A stretch of 64,000 bases of DNA from a virus (IMGVR_UViG_3300044716_000427:1-64000); one strand, 5' to 3'; positions 1 to 7,334 are shown, numbered from the stretch's first letter. Program-made: numbers and translations. The notes: generated by a model from the sequence alone, not told the origin.

Positions 1-1224
1 CAGGGTCAGGGGTTCGCAGAAGAACCTGCCCTTTCTGTTCTTCACCGCCTCGCAGATGATGGTCTTCTCAGGTGAGTAGATGTCGTCGGTCTGCTGCGGG
101 GTGATGATGACCACCGTGTGTGCGTCGTGCCCTATCTGACCGGAGTGCTTCAGGTGGTCCAGACCCTTGCGGCTATTGCCCTGATCGCGGGCCAGCACCG
201 ACAGGGCTATGGTAGCCACGCCCGTTGCCTTGGTGATCGCTGTGATGGTCTCGCTGGCGCTGGATACTTCGTCCATCTTGCTCCTTACGGTCTTGTCCTT
301 GGAGCGGATGCGCTGGATGTAGTCGATGAACACCACCTGACACCCGTGCTTGGTGACCAGTTCGTTGTAGATGCCGTGCAGTTCCTCTGCCCCAACGAAT
401 GCCGGGTCGATGACGTGGATGCGCGAGTACAGGTCTGCGTTCTTCTTGATGCTGTTGCGGATGGCCGACCGTTCGCTTTCGTTGTACACCCCGTCCTCGA
501 TGCGCGAGTGGTCAACCCCCGCCTCCACGGCAGCGGCCCGGTAGGTCAGTTCGTCCGTGGTCATCTCGATGGAGATAACACCAACGTGCGTGTCCTGACG
601 GGCAACGGACAGCATCATGTTCACAAGCAGCGCGGTCTTCCCACTCCCTGAATCCCCGCCTATGACCGTGTATGACCCCTTGCGTATCTTCCAGAACTCG
701 TCCAGCTTGCCCAAGCCCGGGGTCCACACCCTCTCAGGTTCGGTGCGCTGCAATGCCCTTGAGAGCGCATCGCCAAGGGACTCGGTCTTGCGCGTGGATG
801 TGGAATGGTGCCCAAGGACGAAGTCGTTGATCTTGGTCATCGCCCCGGTCATCCCGTTCTTCATCGCGTCTGCCGTCTGCAAGTAGTCCACCAAGTTCCC
901 AAGGCGGTTCTGGCTCTGTATCTTGCCCAGACCCTGCGCCAAGTAGGTGAGGTTCTCGGGCGGTGGCATGGCGTCAATGGATGCCATGACATCCCCCGCC
1001 TCCTGTTGGGACATCGTGGCTGCGGCCACCAAGTCCATCACCAGCAGTTCGGGCGTGATCGCAGCGCCAGCGAAGTGCATGCGCTGGAACGACCTGAACA
1101 CCTCGTGAAGGTCCTGTGACGTGAAGTGGTGTGCCGATACCAGTGAGATGAGTGTCCGCGCCTGCTCCTTGCTGAACATCGCCTTTAGTGCCGCGAGTTC
1201 GTAGGGTCGTGCGTCAATTTTCAT
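1..1224 (-). CDS. dnaB: Replicative DNA helicase, DnaB-like (3' end outside window)
   Basis: Unwinds DNA at the phage replication fork as a ring helicase. I translated it from the minus strand: 408 codons are visible and the reading frame runs off the left edge. An N-terminal helical domain (about 1-110) is followed by a RecA-like core. Walker A is GGDSGSGKT (189-197), the conserved glutamate lies in ISIEM (217-221), Walker B is VVFIDYIQ (297-304), the LSVLARD segment (341-347) matches DnaB motif H3, and the NRKGR segment (396-400) matches the C-terminal arginine region. The start ATG lies inside the end of the upstream gene (11-base overlap), so the two are probably translationally coupled. 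The family call is secure; the missing C-terminus cannot be judged. Confidence 0.93.
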   Translation of the reverse strand, partial: MKIDARPYELAALKAMFSKEQARTLISLVSAHHFTSQDLHEVFRSFQRMHFAGAAITPELLVMDLVAAATMSQQEAGDVMASIDAMPPPENLTYLAQGLGKIQSQNRLGNLVDYLQTADAMKNGMTGAMTKINDFVLGHHSTSTRKTESLGDALSRALQRTEPERVWTPGLGKLDEFWKIRKGSYTVIGGDSGSGKTALLVNMMLSVARQDTHVGVISIEMTTDELTYRAAAVEAGVDHSRIEDGVYNESERSAIRNSIKKNADLYSRIHVIDPAFVGAEELHGIYNELVTKHGCQVVFIDYIQRIRSKDKTVRSKMDEVSSASETITAITKATGVATIALSVLARDQGNSRKGLDHLKHSGQIGHDAHTVVIITPQQTDDIYSPEKTIICEAVKNRKGRFFCEPLTL

Positions 1225-1729
1225 TTGGTGTGAATTGCAGTTCGGGTTCGTTGTAACTGTACTCCTTTGGGTCCACTGGGAACCTCCACTGTTTGGCCAT
1301 CGTGGTCTCCAGTGCTATGTAGCAGCGTTGGCCGCTGGTAAAGTACCGGCCCAGTAGGTTGATGGCCCTCTGCTCGGTGCTGTTGTTCTTGTACCTATGT
1401 CCAAATGTGGAGGACTTGTACGTCTTGAACTCCTCCCACATTGCCATGACCTTTGGCCCCGCCCAGTTGGGCCACTCGATCGGGATGGTCTCCTTTGGTT
1501 TTGCTTTCGGTTTGCTTTCGATTTGCTTTATTTGCTTTTTTGGCCTGCCCCCTTTCTTCCCCGCTTCGCTACGGATCATGGAGATGTGCTTGGACTGGTC
1601 AAGCATGAGTACAAGGTGGTCTGGTATGGCGTCACCGCCCGGTCCAGCAATGATCAGACGGACGAGTACGCCAAGGTCGTGCGGGGAAAGGTGTGCGGTC
1701 TGCACGTAGAACTTGGCATCCAGCTTCAT
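1214..1729 (-). CDS. Possible primosomal or replication-initiation protein (DUF1376-like N-terminus)
   Basis: A 171-residue protein directly upstream of the helicase. Its N-terminus (FYVQTAHLSPHDLGVLVRLI, about 7-26) resembles the winged-helix start of DUF1376-type phage replisome organisers. It is followed by SEAGKKGGRPKK (54-65), a phrase common in such proteins, and a lysine-rich linker. The likely role is loading or recruiting the helicase; this is inferred from position and weak similarity only. The linker is encoded by repeated AAAGCAAA-type words that also occur in the 15.4-15.7 kb repeats. It sits 9 bases after the DnaA-like gene and overlaps the helicase start. Confidence 0.75.
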   Translation of the reverse strand: MKLDAKFYVQTAHLSPHDLGVLVRLIIAGPGGDAIPDHLVLMLDQSKHISMIRSEAGKKGGRPKKQIKQIESKPKAKPKETIPIEWPNWAGPKVMAMWEEFKTYKSSTFGHRYKNNSTEQRAINLLGRYFTSGQRCYIALETTMAKQWRFPVDPKEYSYNEPELQFTPNEN

Positions 1730-1738
1730 GGCTCATTG

Positions 1739-2215
1739 TTAAAGGGTTCCGTTGCTCTTCGCTATGCGGATAGCCCTGAGCTCCTCCTTGGTGTAGTTGA
1801 CCGGCACGATGTAGTCATCGCTCTCCTTCTCCACCAAGACCTTTGGGCGCGGCTTCTGCATATGCTTGCGCGTCTCAGCTAACCGTGGGCACAGTTCGAT
1901 ACTGATGTCAATGCCGAGGTTCTTGCACGTCTGCTCATACACCGCCGATGTTGTCGGGTCGGTCTTCACCTTGTCGGGGTAGGTGCGGGCGTAGAAGGTA
2001 ACCATGGAGTGGTCGCGCTTGATCCTATCTCCTGCCGCGCAAACGGGCCATAGCATGATGCGCCGAAGGATGTAGCCAACGGTGCTGCGGGCGATGACGA
2101 TGGGGTACAGTCGGCTCTTGCTGTAGAACACCTCCTCGCTGTATTCTATCCCGCAACTCAGGGCTGCGTCAGCCACGGCCCTGTAAACCGTTTCGTATGT
2201 CATCCGTTTCTCCAT
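1739..2215 (-). CDS. Stand-alone DnaA domain IV-like DNA-binding protein
   Basis: A 158-residue protein that matches the C-terminal DNA-binding domain of the chromosomal initiator DnaA with no AAA+ domain. The landmarks are SKSR (32-35), the IAR..VGYILRR helix (41-52) and RDHSMV (67-72), the counterpart of the DnaA signature GRDHSTV. The residues after about 95 are unlike DnaA. Such a protein should bind DnaA-box-like DNA, and its position just upstream of the primosomal and helicase genes fits an origin binder. It could equally be a regulator, since eight DnaA-box-like palindromes lie in front of early genes at 11.4-13.9 kb. ATG at 2215 was chosen; a second ATG four codons later is possible. 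Confidence 0.82.
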   Translation of the reverse strand: MEKRMTYETVYRAVADAALSCGIEYSEEVFYSKSRLYPIVIARSTVGYILRRIMLWPVCAAGDRIKRDHSMVTFYARTYPDKVKTDPTTSAVYEQTCKNLGIDISIELCPRLAETRKHMQKPRPKVLVEKESDDYIVPVNYTKEELRAIRIAKSNGTL

Positions 2216-2349
2216 TGCTTGAACGCTTCAGCGTAAGACCTCGTGTCTGTTGGGTTCCACCCATCTGGGGTGGTCGTCTTGACCTTGATGGCTGGCTTGG
2301 GTATCCTCTCGCCAACCTTGATGCGTGTGAGTACTACTGCGTGTCTCAT
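2200..2349 (-). CDS. Small protein of unknown function, 49 residues
   Basis: A 49-residue basic protein (begins MRHAVVLTRIKVGERIPKP, ends FKQWRNG). Its ATG shares bases with the TGA of the upstream coiled-coil gene (ATGA). Its own stop lies 16 bases inside the DnaA-like gene, so it sits in a coupled chain. The tiling is the main evidence; without it there would be an unexplained gap. No family is recognised. Confidence 0.7.
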   Translation of the reverse strand: MRHAVVLTRIKVGERIPKPAIKVKTTTPDGWNPTDTRSYAEAFKQWRNG

Positions 2350-2771
2350 GTGTGTAGGTGTGACTCTCGTTGTTCTTGTTCCAACATCTTGATCCTCATC
2401 GACATGGCCACAAGGACATCCTTGGCCGCGTCGATGCGATTCTTTAGGGCAGAGTATTCGACCTTGGCGTCGATGGAGTTGAGGCGGAGTTGATGTGTGT
2501 CATCCTCGCTCTCAACCTCATCAGAGGCGCGGGCGGTGGACATCTTGCCGTCCCTCGCCTGACGCGATAGCCTGCCCTTGAGTGTGTGTAGTTCGTATAC
2601 TTCCTTGGCCAGCAGCATTTTCTTTTCTGCTAACGTAAGGTACGTACTCAGCGTGTACTTTATCGCACTGATCTTGGTCTGTAACTGGACAAGTTCGCCG
2701 GGAGGAATGTCCCGGCGAGTCTCTGCTATCAGCTTGTCCAGTTCTCGGCGTATGCTCAGGCTTTTCTCCAT
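2346..2771 (-). CDS. Coiled-coil protein of unknown function
   Basis: A 141-residue charged protein, predicted from composition to be mostly helical (heptad-like runs at about 1-70 and 95-135). No catalytic motif or membrane segment is visible. It overlaps the upstream gene by 16 bases and the downstream 49-residue gene by ATGA. Its place among replication genes suggests a structural or regulatory role in the replisome, but nothing in the sequence shows this. Confidence 0.8.
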   Translation of the reverse strand: MEKSLSIRRELDKLIAETRRDIPPGELVQLQTKISAIKYTLSTYLTLAEKKMLLAKEVYELHTLKGRLSRQARDGKMSTARASDEVESEDDTHQLRLNSIDAKVEYSALKNRIDAAKDVLVAMSMRIKMLEQEQRESHLHT

Positions 2772-2980
2772 ACCCGCACCATGTCACCCTCCTCGTAGAA
2801 CGCCAGCTTGAAGTCGGGGCATAGTTCGCCCTTGGCCCGCGAGACAACGGACTTGGTGCTGCCCGCTGTGGAGAGGACCTTGACGGTGAAGGAGTCTCCA
2901 ACATTAAGGCTTGGGAGGAAGTCCCACTTCGTGGGGCGCTTCTTTCGTTGTGGCAGGGGGATGTTCTTTTCGATGTTCAT
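2756..2980 (-). CDS. Small basic protein of unknown function
   Basis: A 74-residue protein starting MNIEKNIPLPQRKKRPTKWD. The open frame continues upstream, but the ATG at 2980 overlaps the TGA of the previous gene (ATGA) and is the credible start. A basic N-terminus is followed by a beta-rich part (VGDSFTVKVLSTAGSTKSVVSRAKG) ending in MVRVWRKA, which could be a small nucleic-acid-binding fold. That is a guess from composition. Confidence 0.75.
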   Translation of the reverse strand: MNIEKNIPLPQRKKRPTKWDFLPSLNVGDSFTVKVLSTAGSTKSVVSRAKGELCPDFKLAFYEEGDMVRVWRKA

Positions 2981-3381
2981 TGTTGCTTTGTTTTGGTGCA
3001 GACGATGGTATCGCTGCCGGGTAAGTAAACTGCTGCTTGAATTACTTGGCCATCCGGGTCGGCAATTCCGCCACCTGTTCGGTATGCGGTCTGCGCCAAC
3101 TCTTCGACCATCTTGATCTTCTTGGAGAGCTCGTTGTGGATCTCTACGGACTTGTAGTTCCATCGGCCTCCGGAGCCCTTGGTGGAAAGGTGGAGGCCGA
3201 AGTAACTGACCCCCTCCTTTCCATGCTTGGCAACCTCTGCAATGGCTGACTCTTTGATCATGGCCATGCAGTCGTCAACTGTCTTGCTGATGCCGTAGAG
3301 CAGGGCGTAGGTTTCAGCGGGGTTCGCCGTCCCGTTCTCCACGCTCAGGGCTATCTCTTGTATCGCTTGCTTGATGTTCAT
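2977..3381 (-). CDS. Conserved-looking phage protein of unknown function
   Basis: A 134-residue protein starting MNIKQAIQEIALSVENGTAN. The N-terminal half is helical, and the middle contains GLHLSTKGSGGRWNYKSVEI. ATG 3381 was chosen over the upstream in-frame GTG because it opens the credible protein and avoids a larger overlap. It overlaps the next gene by ATGA. No family name is recognised; it lies in the operon with SSB-like, DnaA-like and helicase genes. Confidence 0.78.
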   Translation of the reverse strand: MNIKQAIQEIALSVENGTANPAETYALLYGISKTVDDCMAMIKESAIAEVAKHGKEGVSYFGLHLSTKGSGGRWNYKSVEIHNELSKKIKMVEELAQTAYRTGGGIADPDGQVIQAAVYLPGSDTIVCTKTKQQ

Positions 3382-3514
3382 CGCTTGTTCGTTTGATGGT
3401 GATGGTGAGCGTTTCCCCTTCCAGATGGAAACCCACAGACCCGGGGTCGGCGAAGCGGACGGTGTATCCGCCACGCCAATCGACTACCTGTACAACTCTG
3501 ACCTTATTCAGCAT
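3314..3514 (-). CDS. Small beta-rich protein of unknown function
   Basis: A 66-residue frame, MLNKVRVVQVVDWRGGYTVR and onward. The first 44 residues fill the gap before the next gene and look like a genuine small beta-sheet protein. The last 22 overlap that gene in another frame and are low-complexity (SPERGERDGEPR). The long overlap lowers confidence in the C-terminus. Confidence 0.6.
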   Translation of the reverse strand: MLNKVRVVQVVDWRGGYTVRFADPGSVGFHLEGETLTITIKRTSDEHQASDTRDSPERGERDGEPR

Positions 3515-3568
3515 CAGAAAGGCTTGTCAGAGGCAATGAATGCCAGATACTCTTCATGCGCTTGGCGG

Positions 3569-3793
3569 CTATCTGATCGTTATGGTTCCACTACTGGCAT
3601 CGATGGCAGAACAGAATCCACGGATGACCAATCTGGGCTGGTCCTTGCGGTGGTGCGTCTCTGACGGAACAAGGCACCTCACGTCCTTGCATGGATGGCA
3701 CTGGCCCTTGTAGTGGACCGTCATACCGCCAGTGGTTCGGCGGTAGTGGTAGAAGAAGCGGTGTTTCTTCATTCTAATCAGAACGCGTACCAT
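3569..3793 (-). CDS. Small putative zinc-binding protein
   Basis: A 74-residue basic protein with cysteines at 32, 35 and 40 (CHPCKDVRC) and histidines at 47-48, a plausible zinc site. Start MVRVLIRMKKHRFF at 3793 lies one base after the SSB-like stop. The composition suggests nucleic-acid binding. No named family is recognised. Confidence 0.72.
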   Translation of the reverse strand: MVRVLIRMKKHRFFYHYRRTTGGMTVHYKGQCHPCKDVRCLVPSETHHRKDQPRLVIRGFCSAIDASSGTITIR

Positions 3794-3794
3794 T

Positions 3795-4451
3795 TTAGAA
3801 GGGAAGCCCATCATCATCCTCGTCCGACACTACGACAGGCTCGTCCTTGCCACCCTCGATGGCGGTGTCGGCTGCTTGCAGCTTGCTGGCGATGGATTGC
3901 ATCACCTTGAGCAGGTACTGGTCGCGGTCTTCAAAGTCCCACACGTCCTTGCCATTGACGCGCACCTTGCGGCCCTGCGGCAGGTCACCGGGGCTGTCCT
4001 TTGTCCACTTCGGCTGCACCTTGTCGCTGCCCTGCATCAGGTTCATGCCCACCACCCGGCGTCCTTCCTTGTCGGTGAAGTCGTATGGCAGAAGGCGAAC
4101 GCTCTTGCTCAGGTCGAGGTTGGGCAGCCGCAGCATGAACGAGGACCAGTATCGGTTCCCTTCGTTCAGGTCGATCTGGTAGACCTCGCCCCCGTCCTTG
4201 AGCCTGATTGCGAGTGAGTTCATAACCTCCCCCTTGTACTCGCGCTCCTTGCGGAACATCGAGATGACCACTCCCTCTACGAACTTGTCCCTGCGCTCCC
4301 ATACCGTGCGCCCATTGGGGTGTTCGTCGCTGGGCTTGGTGGTGCGGCTGATAGCCCCCTCCTTGCCCTCTTCTACTTGTTCCACGACCATTCCATCGGC
4401 GATACGCAGGTAGATTGCGCTGCCACCCTTATTATCAGTTCCTCGTGCCAT
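3795..4451 (-). CDS. Probable single-stranded DNA-binding protein
   Basis: A 218-residue protein. It probably coats single-stranded DNA during replication. The main visible sign is the C-terminal tail EDDDGLPF: an acidic stretch ending in a hydrophobic proline-phenylalanine tip, the pattern SSBs use to dock partner proteins. The body (about 15-140) is beta-rich and could hold an OB fold; a basic loop (RKVRVNGKDVW) lies near 165-175. Start MARGTDNKGGS at 4451 was chosen because the open frame upstream overlaps another small gene. The fold is inferred, not proven. Confidence 0.7.
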   Translation of the reverse strand: MARGTDNKGGSAIYLRIADGMVVEQVEEGKEGAISRTTKPSDEHPNGRTVWERRDKFVEGVVISMFRKEREYKGEVMNSLAIRLKDGGEVYQIDLNEGNRYWSSFMLRLPNLDLSKSVRLLPYDFTDKEGRRVVGMNLMQGSDKVQPKWTKDSPGDLPQGRKVRVNGKDVWDFEDRDQYLLKVMQSIASKLQAADTAIEGGKDEPVVVSDEDDDGLPF

Positions 4452-4614
4452 CGTCTTCGTTGTTATCAGTTGTTTCGTACCAGTGTTCAAATTCGGGGAA
4501 CAGGTCGTTGTTCTGCTTGCAGATCTTGAACGCCTTGTCTTCGTTGCCTACGATGACGCCCTCCCCTTGAGCGTCAGGCTTGCGCTTGTTGCGCCACATC
4601 AGTCTGTACTTCAT
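4435..4614 (-). CDS. Small protein of unknown function, 59 residues
   Basis: Reads MKYRLMWRNKRKPDAQGEGV to the acidic end NNEDDGTRN. It overlaps the upstream gene by 41 bases and the SSB-like start by 17, filling the gap between them. The pattern (basic start, then VGNEDKAFKICKQN) looks like a genuine small soluble protein. No family is recognised. Confidence 0.65.
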   Translation of the reverse strand: MKYRLMWRNKRKPDAQGEGVIVGNEDKAFKICKQNNDLFPEFEHWYETTDNNEDDGTRN

Positions 4615-4819
4615 CCAGTTTTTGTTTTGCTTTTTCCATTCGCTCGATCAGATGCTCATCACCCGGGTACACCTTGCGACAGAGGATGCGTCTGCACTTC
4701 GGTGCGTATGTCTTGAGTGATGGCATCACGGTGGCAAGAGCAGCGAACGGCTGAGGCTCTATACCACTGCGTATATTGTTTACTCGGTCAACGAGTTCGG
4801 GTCGGTAGTTCTTTGGCAT
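4574..4819 (-). CDS. Small protein of unknown function with its own promoter
   Basis: An 81-residue protein starting MPKNYRPELVDRVNNIRSG. ATG 4819 is chosen because a TACCTTTG promoter box ends five bases upstream, so transcription should begin at or next to the start codon. It contains cysteines at CRRILCRK and a helical, glutamine-rich C-terminus. Function unknown. Confidence 0.72.
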   Translation of the reverse strand: MPKNYRPELVDRVNNIRSGIEPQPFAALATVMPSLKTYAPKCRRILCRKVYPGDEHLIERMEKAKQKLDEVQTDVAQQAQA

Positions 4820-4985
4820 CGGGCCAAAGGTACAACAAGTTCGCACTTATTTTCAGTATTGGTTTTTTTAGCCACATCAGCAACAGCCAATATGGGTTAA
4901 GGTTAACCATGCACAGGACAATGGCGCTAATGATAATAAGCGCGTCAGCCGCTTCAAGCATCCTGACCATTATCTTCACGTTCAT
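4788..4985 (-). CDS. Small membrane protein of unknown function
   Basis: A 65-residue protein, MNVKIMVRMLEAADALIIIS and onward, with hydrophobic stretches at about 13-27 and 31-50. Its ATG overlaps the TGA of the upstream gene (ATGA), which fixes the start. It overlaps the next gene by 32 bases. One or two membrane passes are likely; the role is unknown. Confidence 0.68.
   Translation of the reverse strand: MNVKIMVRMLEAADALIIISAIVLCMVNLNPYWLLLMWLKKPILKISANLLYLWPDAKELPTRTR
4825..4832 (-). promoter_or_regulatory. Bacteroidota-type -7 box TACCTTTG
   Basis: Matches TAnnTTTG and ends 5 bases before ATG 4819. No clear -33 TTTG lies at the usual 19-21 base spacing, so the core is judged from the -7 box and its placement. 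Confidence 0.55.
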
Positions 4986-5284
4986 CCGAACCGTGAGATG
5001 AGCGCCCCGTTGGAATCCCTGACGATGCACTGTTTGGAGCTCATCATGTATTCCCTACGTGCGAGGTCTGCTGCATCTGCGAGGCGAAAGAACGAGCGTG
5101 GGAGCGTGTTGGTTGCGCCATCGCTCTCGACAATGGTGACGTGGAAGGTCACCTGTTCGTCATCGGTAGGCTTTCTTGCCATTGTGTTGGGTTTATCCGA
5201 CCAATCTACGAACTCATCTTCCATGTTGCGGAAGAGTTCCTCGTAGTGGTCGTTGTATGCGTTGCTGTTCTTCGTGTAGCCCAT
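4982..5284 (-). CDS. Phage protein of unknown function
   Basis: A 100-residue protein beginning MGYTKNSNAYNDHYEELFRN. An upstream GTG in frame is possible, but ATG 5284 is preferred. The C-terminal half (FHVTIVESDG...RREYMMSSKQCIVRDSNGALISRFG) looks like a compact alpha/beta fold. It is the first gene after the long untranslated stretch and attenuator-like signal at 5285-5688. Confidence 0.75.
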   Translation of the reverse strand: MGYTKNSNAYNDHYEELFRNMEDEFVDWSDKPNTMARKPTDDEQVTFHVTIVESDGATNTLPRSFFRLADAADLARREYMMSSKQCIVRDSNGALISRFG

Positions 5285-5564
5285 GTCTTTTTTGGTTAGT
5301 TGACACACCCAGCCCTATGCCCATGTATTAGGGGAGCCTGCTAAGAGCACACTTCATCCGTTAGGATTGCAGGTGGGAGAACCACCATCCATCCGAGAGA
5401 CCGCATCGCCCTTGATGCCTGACCAACGTGCTGTGAACTCTCACGAGCATGGGCACCCTGTTGTCGGCTGGTAGGACAGCGCAGGGGTTTGTGACGTTGG
5501 ACGCTCCGATGTGCTGACCTTTTGTCTCACCCTTGCGGGCGCGGTGGTCAGGAGAACCGCTATG
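5285..5564 (-). other. Untranslated leader region without a credible gene
   Basis: About 280 bases with no convincing reading frame on either strand. It contains hairpins such as GGTGG-GAGAA-CCACC (about 5373-5387) and two GGAGAACC words (about 5376 and 5551). A 29-codon minus-strand frame exists but looks like noise. If transcripts read through the terminator at 5577-5613, this would be a structured 5' leader of gene 4982-5284. Confidence 0.5.
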
Positions 5565-5677
5565 TCAAAAAGAACGAAGCCGGGGAGTTGATTGCAGCAA
5601 CTCTACCCGGCTTCTGTATCAGTGTGTGTCTCACACTGGAAAAGCTTTAGTAAGAGTCAGTGCTGCAATCACCGACC
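5565..5677 (-). ncRNA. Candidate small RNA or attenuator leader
   Basis: A promoter at 5681-5688 would start a minus-strand RNA at about 5676, and an intrinsic terminator at 5577-5613 with a U-rich tail to about 5565 would end it, giving roughly 110 nt with no reading frame. The RNA holds a hairpin CAGTGTG-AGACA-CACACTG (5620-5638). Its 5' segment (5671-5661, TGATTGCAGCA) is perfectly complementary to the terminator stem and loop (5599-5589). Pairing of these two would break the terminator, so the element may be a switchable attenuator for gene 4982-5284 and those beyond. No known RNA family is recognised. Confidence 0.55.
5577..5613 (-). terminator. Intrinsic terminator, minus strand
   Basis: The stem pairs AAGCCGGG (5577-5584) with CCCGGCTT (5606-5613), extended by GAGTTG/CAACTC, with a two-base bulge and a seven-base loop. 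On the minus strand it is followed by CGTTCTTTTT. Confidence 0.7.
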
Positions 5678-5680
5678 CTG

Positions 5681-5688
5681 CAAACATA
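5681..5688 (-). promoter_or_regulatory. Bacteroidota-type promoter TTG-N20-TATGTTTG
   Basis: The minus strand reads GTTG, 20 bases, TATGTTTG, matching both the -33 and -7 elements. It lies in a gene-free stretch and faces the candidate small RNA. Confidence 0.65.
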
Positions 5689-5791
5689 GTAACAGTTGTC
5701 TCCCAGCGCAACACCATCTTGAAAACTTTTGCTTACAGGTCCAGCAGTCTCTTGATGGCGTTGCGAAGGCATTGGAGTAGGCGGGCCATGT

Positions 5792-6052
5792 TTACTCGGT
5801 GTGGATGGCGATGAGGTTGGCCGCGAGTTGCAGCGCCTCCTCCTTGGTCAGGTAGGTACGCATGATCGACCCGACGCGGAGGAGTTGGATGCTGTTGTTG
5901 GTGACTTCAATTTCGGTCGCCCCAATGAAGTCGTATTGAGCTGGCGTGGTCTTCATCCTGATGTGGTCCTTGCTGCTGACCACGGTTTCTGCCCGTGCAG
6001 CCTTTGCCTGAATCACGGCCTCGCGGATGCTGTTGATGGTGTCGTCGTTCAT
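5792..6052 (-). CDS. Phage protein of unknown function
   Basis: An 86-residue protein, MNDDTINSIREAVIQAKAAR and onward, with a helical N-terminus, a beta-rich centre (ATEIEVTNNSIQLLRVGSIM) and a helical end. It is preceded by the leader AACACCCAAACAACC directly before ATG, shared with several neighbours. Function unknown. Confidence 0.78.
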   Translation of the reverse strand: MNDDTINSIREAVIQAKAARAETVVSSKDHIRMKTTPAQYDFIGATEIEVTNNSIQLLRVGSIMRTYLTKEEALQLAANLIAIHTE

Positions 6053-6078
6053 GGTTGTTTGGGTGTTTAAGGTTGTGT

Positions 6079-6435
6079 TCAGGCTTTGAGGGTGTCCAGC
6101 AAATCACGGCCTTCGCCAACAATGTCGGCGAACTGTTCAGCCAACGTCGATGCACTGTACGGCTGATCGTTATCGGCTGCGTTGATGATGTCGTGAAGGG
6201 CATCGGTGGCTTCTTTCAGCGCCCCCATCAGTGCATCGTAGTTGTTCCATCGGCGGGCAATCTCTTGTAGCACCTCCTTGGTCTGCCAATCGTTCTGCCC
6301 CAGTTCGCTCACCACCTCGACCTTGTGGCCGAACTCCCCGCCAAGGAAGGTGTACGCAGTGAGCGGTGCAATGATCTCATCTTCCCACTTAGAGGCTTCT
6401 GCTACCTCTACGGTATCGAATTTCAGGTCGTTCAT
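6079..6435 (-). CDS. Phage protein of unknown function
   Basis: A 118-residue acidic protein starting MNDLKFDTVEVAEASKWEDE. The frame is open further upstream, but ATG 6435 follows the same ACACCCAAACAACC leader as gene 5792-6052 and is preferred. The C-terminal half is helical (TDALHDIINAADN...LAEQFADIVGEGRDLLDTL). No family is recognised. Confidence 0.78.
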   Translation of the reverse strand: MNDLKFDTVEVAEASKWEDEIIAPLTAYTFLGGEFGHKVEVVSELGQNDWQTKEVLQEIARRWNNYDALMGALKEATDALHDIINAADNDQPYSASTLAEQFADIVGEGRDLLDTLKA

Positions 6436-6448
6436 GGTTGTTTGGGTG

Positions 6449-6628
6449 TTAGATGCGTCCTTGTTTCTCCAACTCACCGATGGTGGTGGGCTGGCGGTCC
6501 TCCAGTGCCTTGATGGCAGCTACGAGGCTCTTGTGTGTTGGTGACTCGGCGTATGACCCCTTGGTCCATAGGCTGTCAATCATTGAGTCAGAGTGTTGCA
6601 GCAGGGCGATGATCATTTGGTCGTTCAT
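6449..6628 (-). CDS. Small helical protein of unknown function, 59 residues
   Basis: MNDQMIIALLQHSDSMIDSL to LEKQGRI. The open frame runs upstream to 6766, but that part is a shadow of the next genes. ATG 6628 overlaps the TGA of the 31-residue membrane gene and carries an AACACCAAACC leader. It shares the MND start with its downstream neighbours. Function unknown. Confidence 0.72.
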   Translation of the reverse strand: MNDQMIIALLQHSDSMIDSLWTKGSYAESPTHKSLVAAIKALEDRQPTTIGELEKQGRI

Positions 6629-6720
6629 GGTTTGGTGTTGTTGGTGTTGTAACGGATAATGGAGAGGAACAGGATGGCAGCGGCCATCGTTACGGCGTAA
6701 CCGATGAAGATGATGTTCAT
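6625..6720 (-). CDS. Single-pass membrane microprotein, 31 residues
   Basis: MNIIFIGYAVTMAAAILFLS and a short polar tail ending NNTKP. Residues 3-22 form one membrane helix. Both ends are locked by ATGA overlaps, upstream with gene 6717-6989 and downstream with gene 6449-6628. This is strong evidence that it is translated despite its size. Role unknown. Confidence 0.66.
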   Translation of the reverse strand: MNIIFIGYAVTMAAAILFLSIIRYNTNNTKP

Positions 6721-6989
6721 GGCTTGGTTGCTTTGTCGATGGCTGCGCGCACCATGTGCATGGCATACGCTGTTACGCGCATATCGCTGCTGCCTTGGTG
6801 CTTAATCGCGCCCTCCACGATTTCTTCCAGCGCCTCCAGCAACTCCGGGGCGGCAGCGATGAGGCGGGCGTTGGCTTCGGCATCTTCGCCGAATGTTTCG
6901 CAAACGTCATTGTCCATTGCATCGTGGACGCCGTGTTGACCGTGCCATGCAATATACTTCCAAGGTCCGGGTGTGTGCTTCGTGTTCAT
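6717..6989 (-). CDS. HTPGPW / AAPELL-type conserved phage protein
   Basis: A 90-residue protein starting MNTKHTPGPWKYIAWHGQHG and containing NARLIAAAPELLEALEEIV (about 46-64). This pair of motifs is typical of a widespread family of small phage proteins with no known role. ATG 6989 was chosen for the HTPGPW start and the AACACCAACACC leader. The AAPELL motif is shared with the next gene upstream. Confidence 0.85.
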   Translation of the reverse strand: MNTKHTPGPWKYIAWHGQHGVHDAMDNDVCETFGEDAEANARLIAAAPELLEALEEIVEGAIKHQGSSDMRVTAYAMHMVRAAIDKATKP

Positions 6990-7002
6990 GGTGTTGGTGT
7001 TA

Positions 7003-7317
7003 TCAGCCAAACCGCTTTAGTTGGCTCAACAGGTATTCGATAGTCTCGTTCTTTGGCAGCGATTTATCGTCGATGCAGCGTTCGATTTCTCTCAATGTCA
7101 ATCGAAGCGTATCCAGCAACTCCGGGGCGGCAGCATACAGCATCGCCTCATCACGTTCGGGGGCAAGGTGCGGGCTACCATCGGTTGGGTCGAGCGGTGT
7201 GCCATCTTCGATGAGAAGGTGGTAGGCGCCGATGCTGCCACGCACAAGTTCATCGCCAAGGACGTCAAGGATTCGGCTGGTGTTGGCTTCGTCGAGTTTG
7301 ATTATCAGAGTGCTCAT
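7003..7317 (-). CDS. AAPELL-motif phage protein, relative of its neighbour
   Basis: A 104-residue protein (MSTLIIKLDEANTSRILDVL...) with YAAAPELLDTLRLTLREIE at about 61-79, the same motif as in gene 6717-6989. It lacks HTPGPW, so only the helical module is shared. Leader ACACCCAAACAACC precedes the ATG. Confidence 0.8.
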   Translation of the reverse strand: MSTLIIKLDEANTSRILDVLGDELVRGSIGAYHLLIEDGTPLDPTDGSPHLAPERDEAMLYAAAPELLDTLRLTLREIERCIDDKSLPKNETIEYLLSQLKRFG

Positions 7318-7334
7318 GGTTGTTTGGGTGTTAT

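Noticed and set aside
5461-5540. tRNA-like D-arm sequence (GGCTGGTAGGACAGC)
   Set aside because: No matching anticodon stem, T-arm or acceptor stem could be drawn on either strand.
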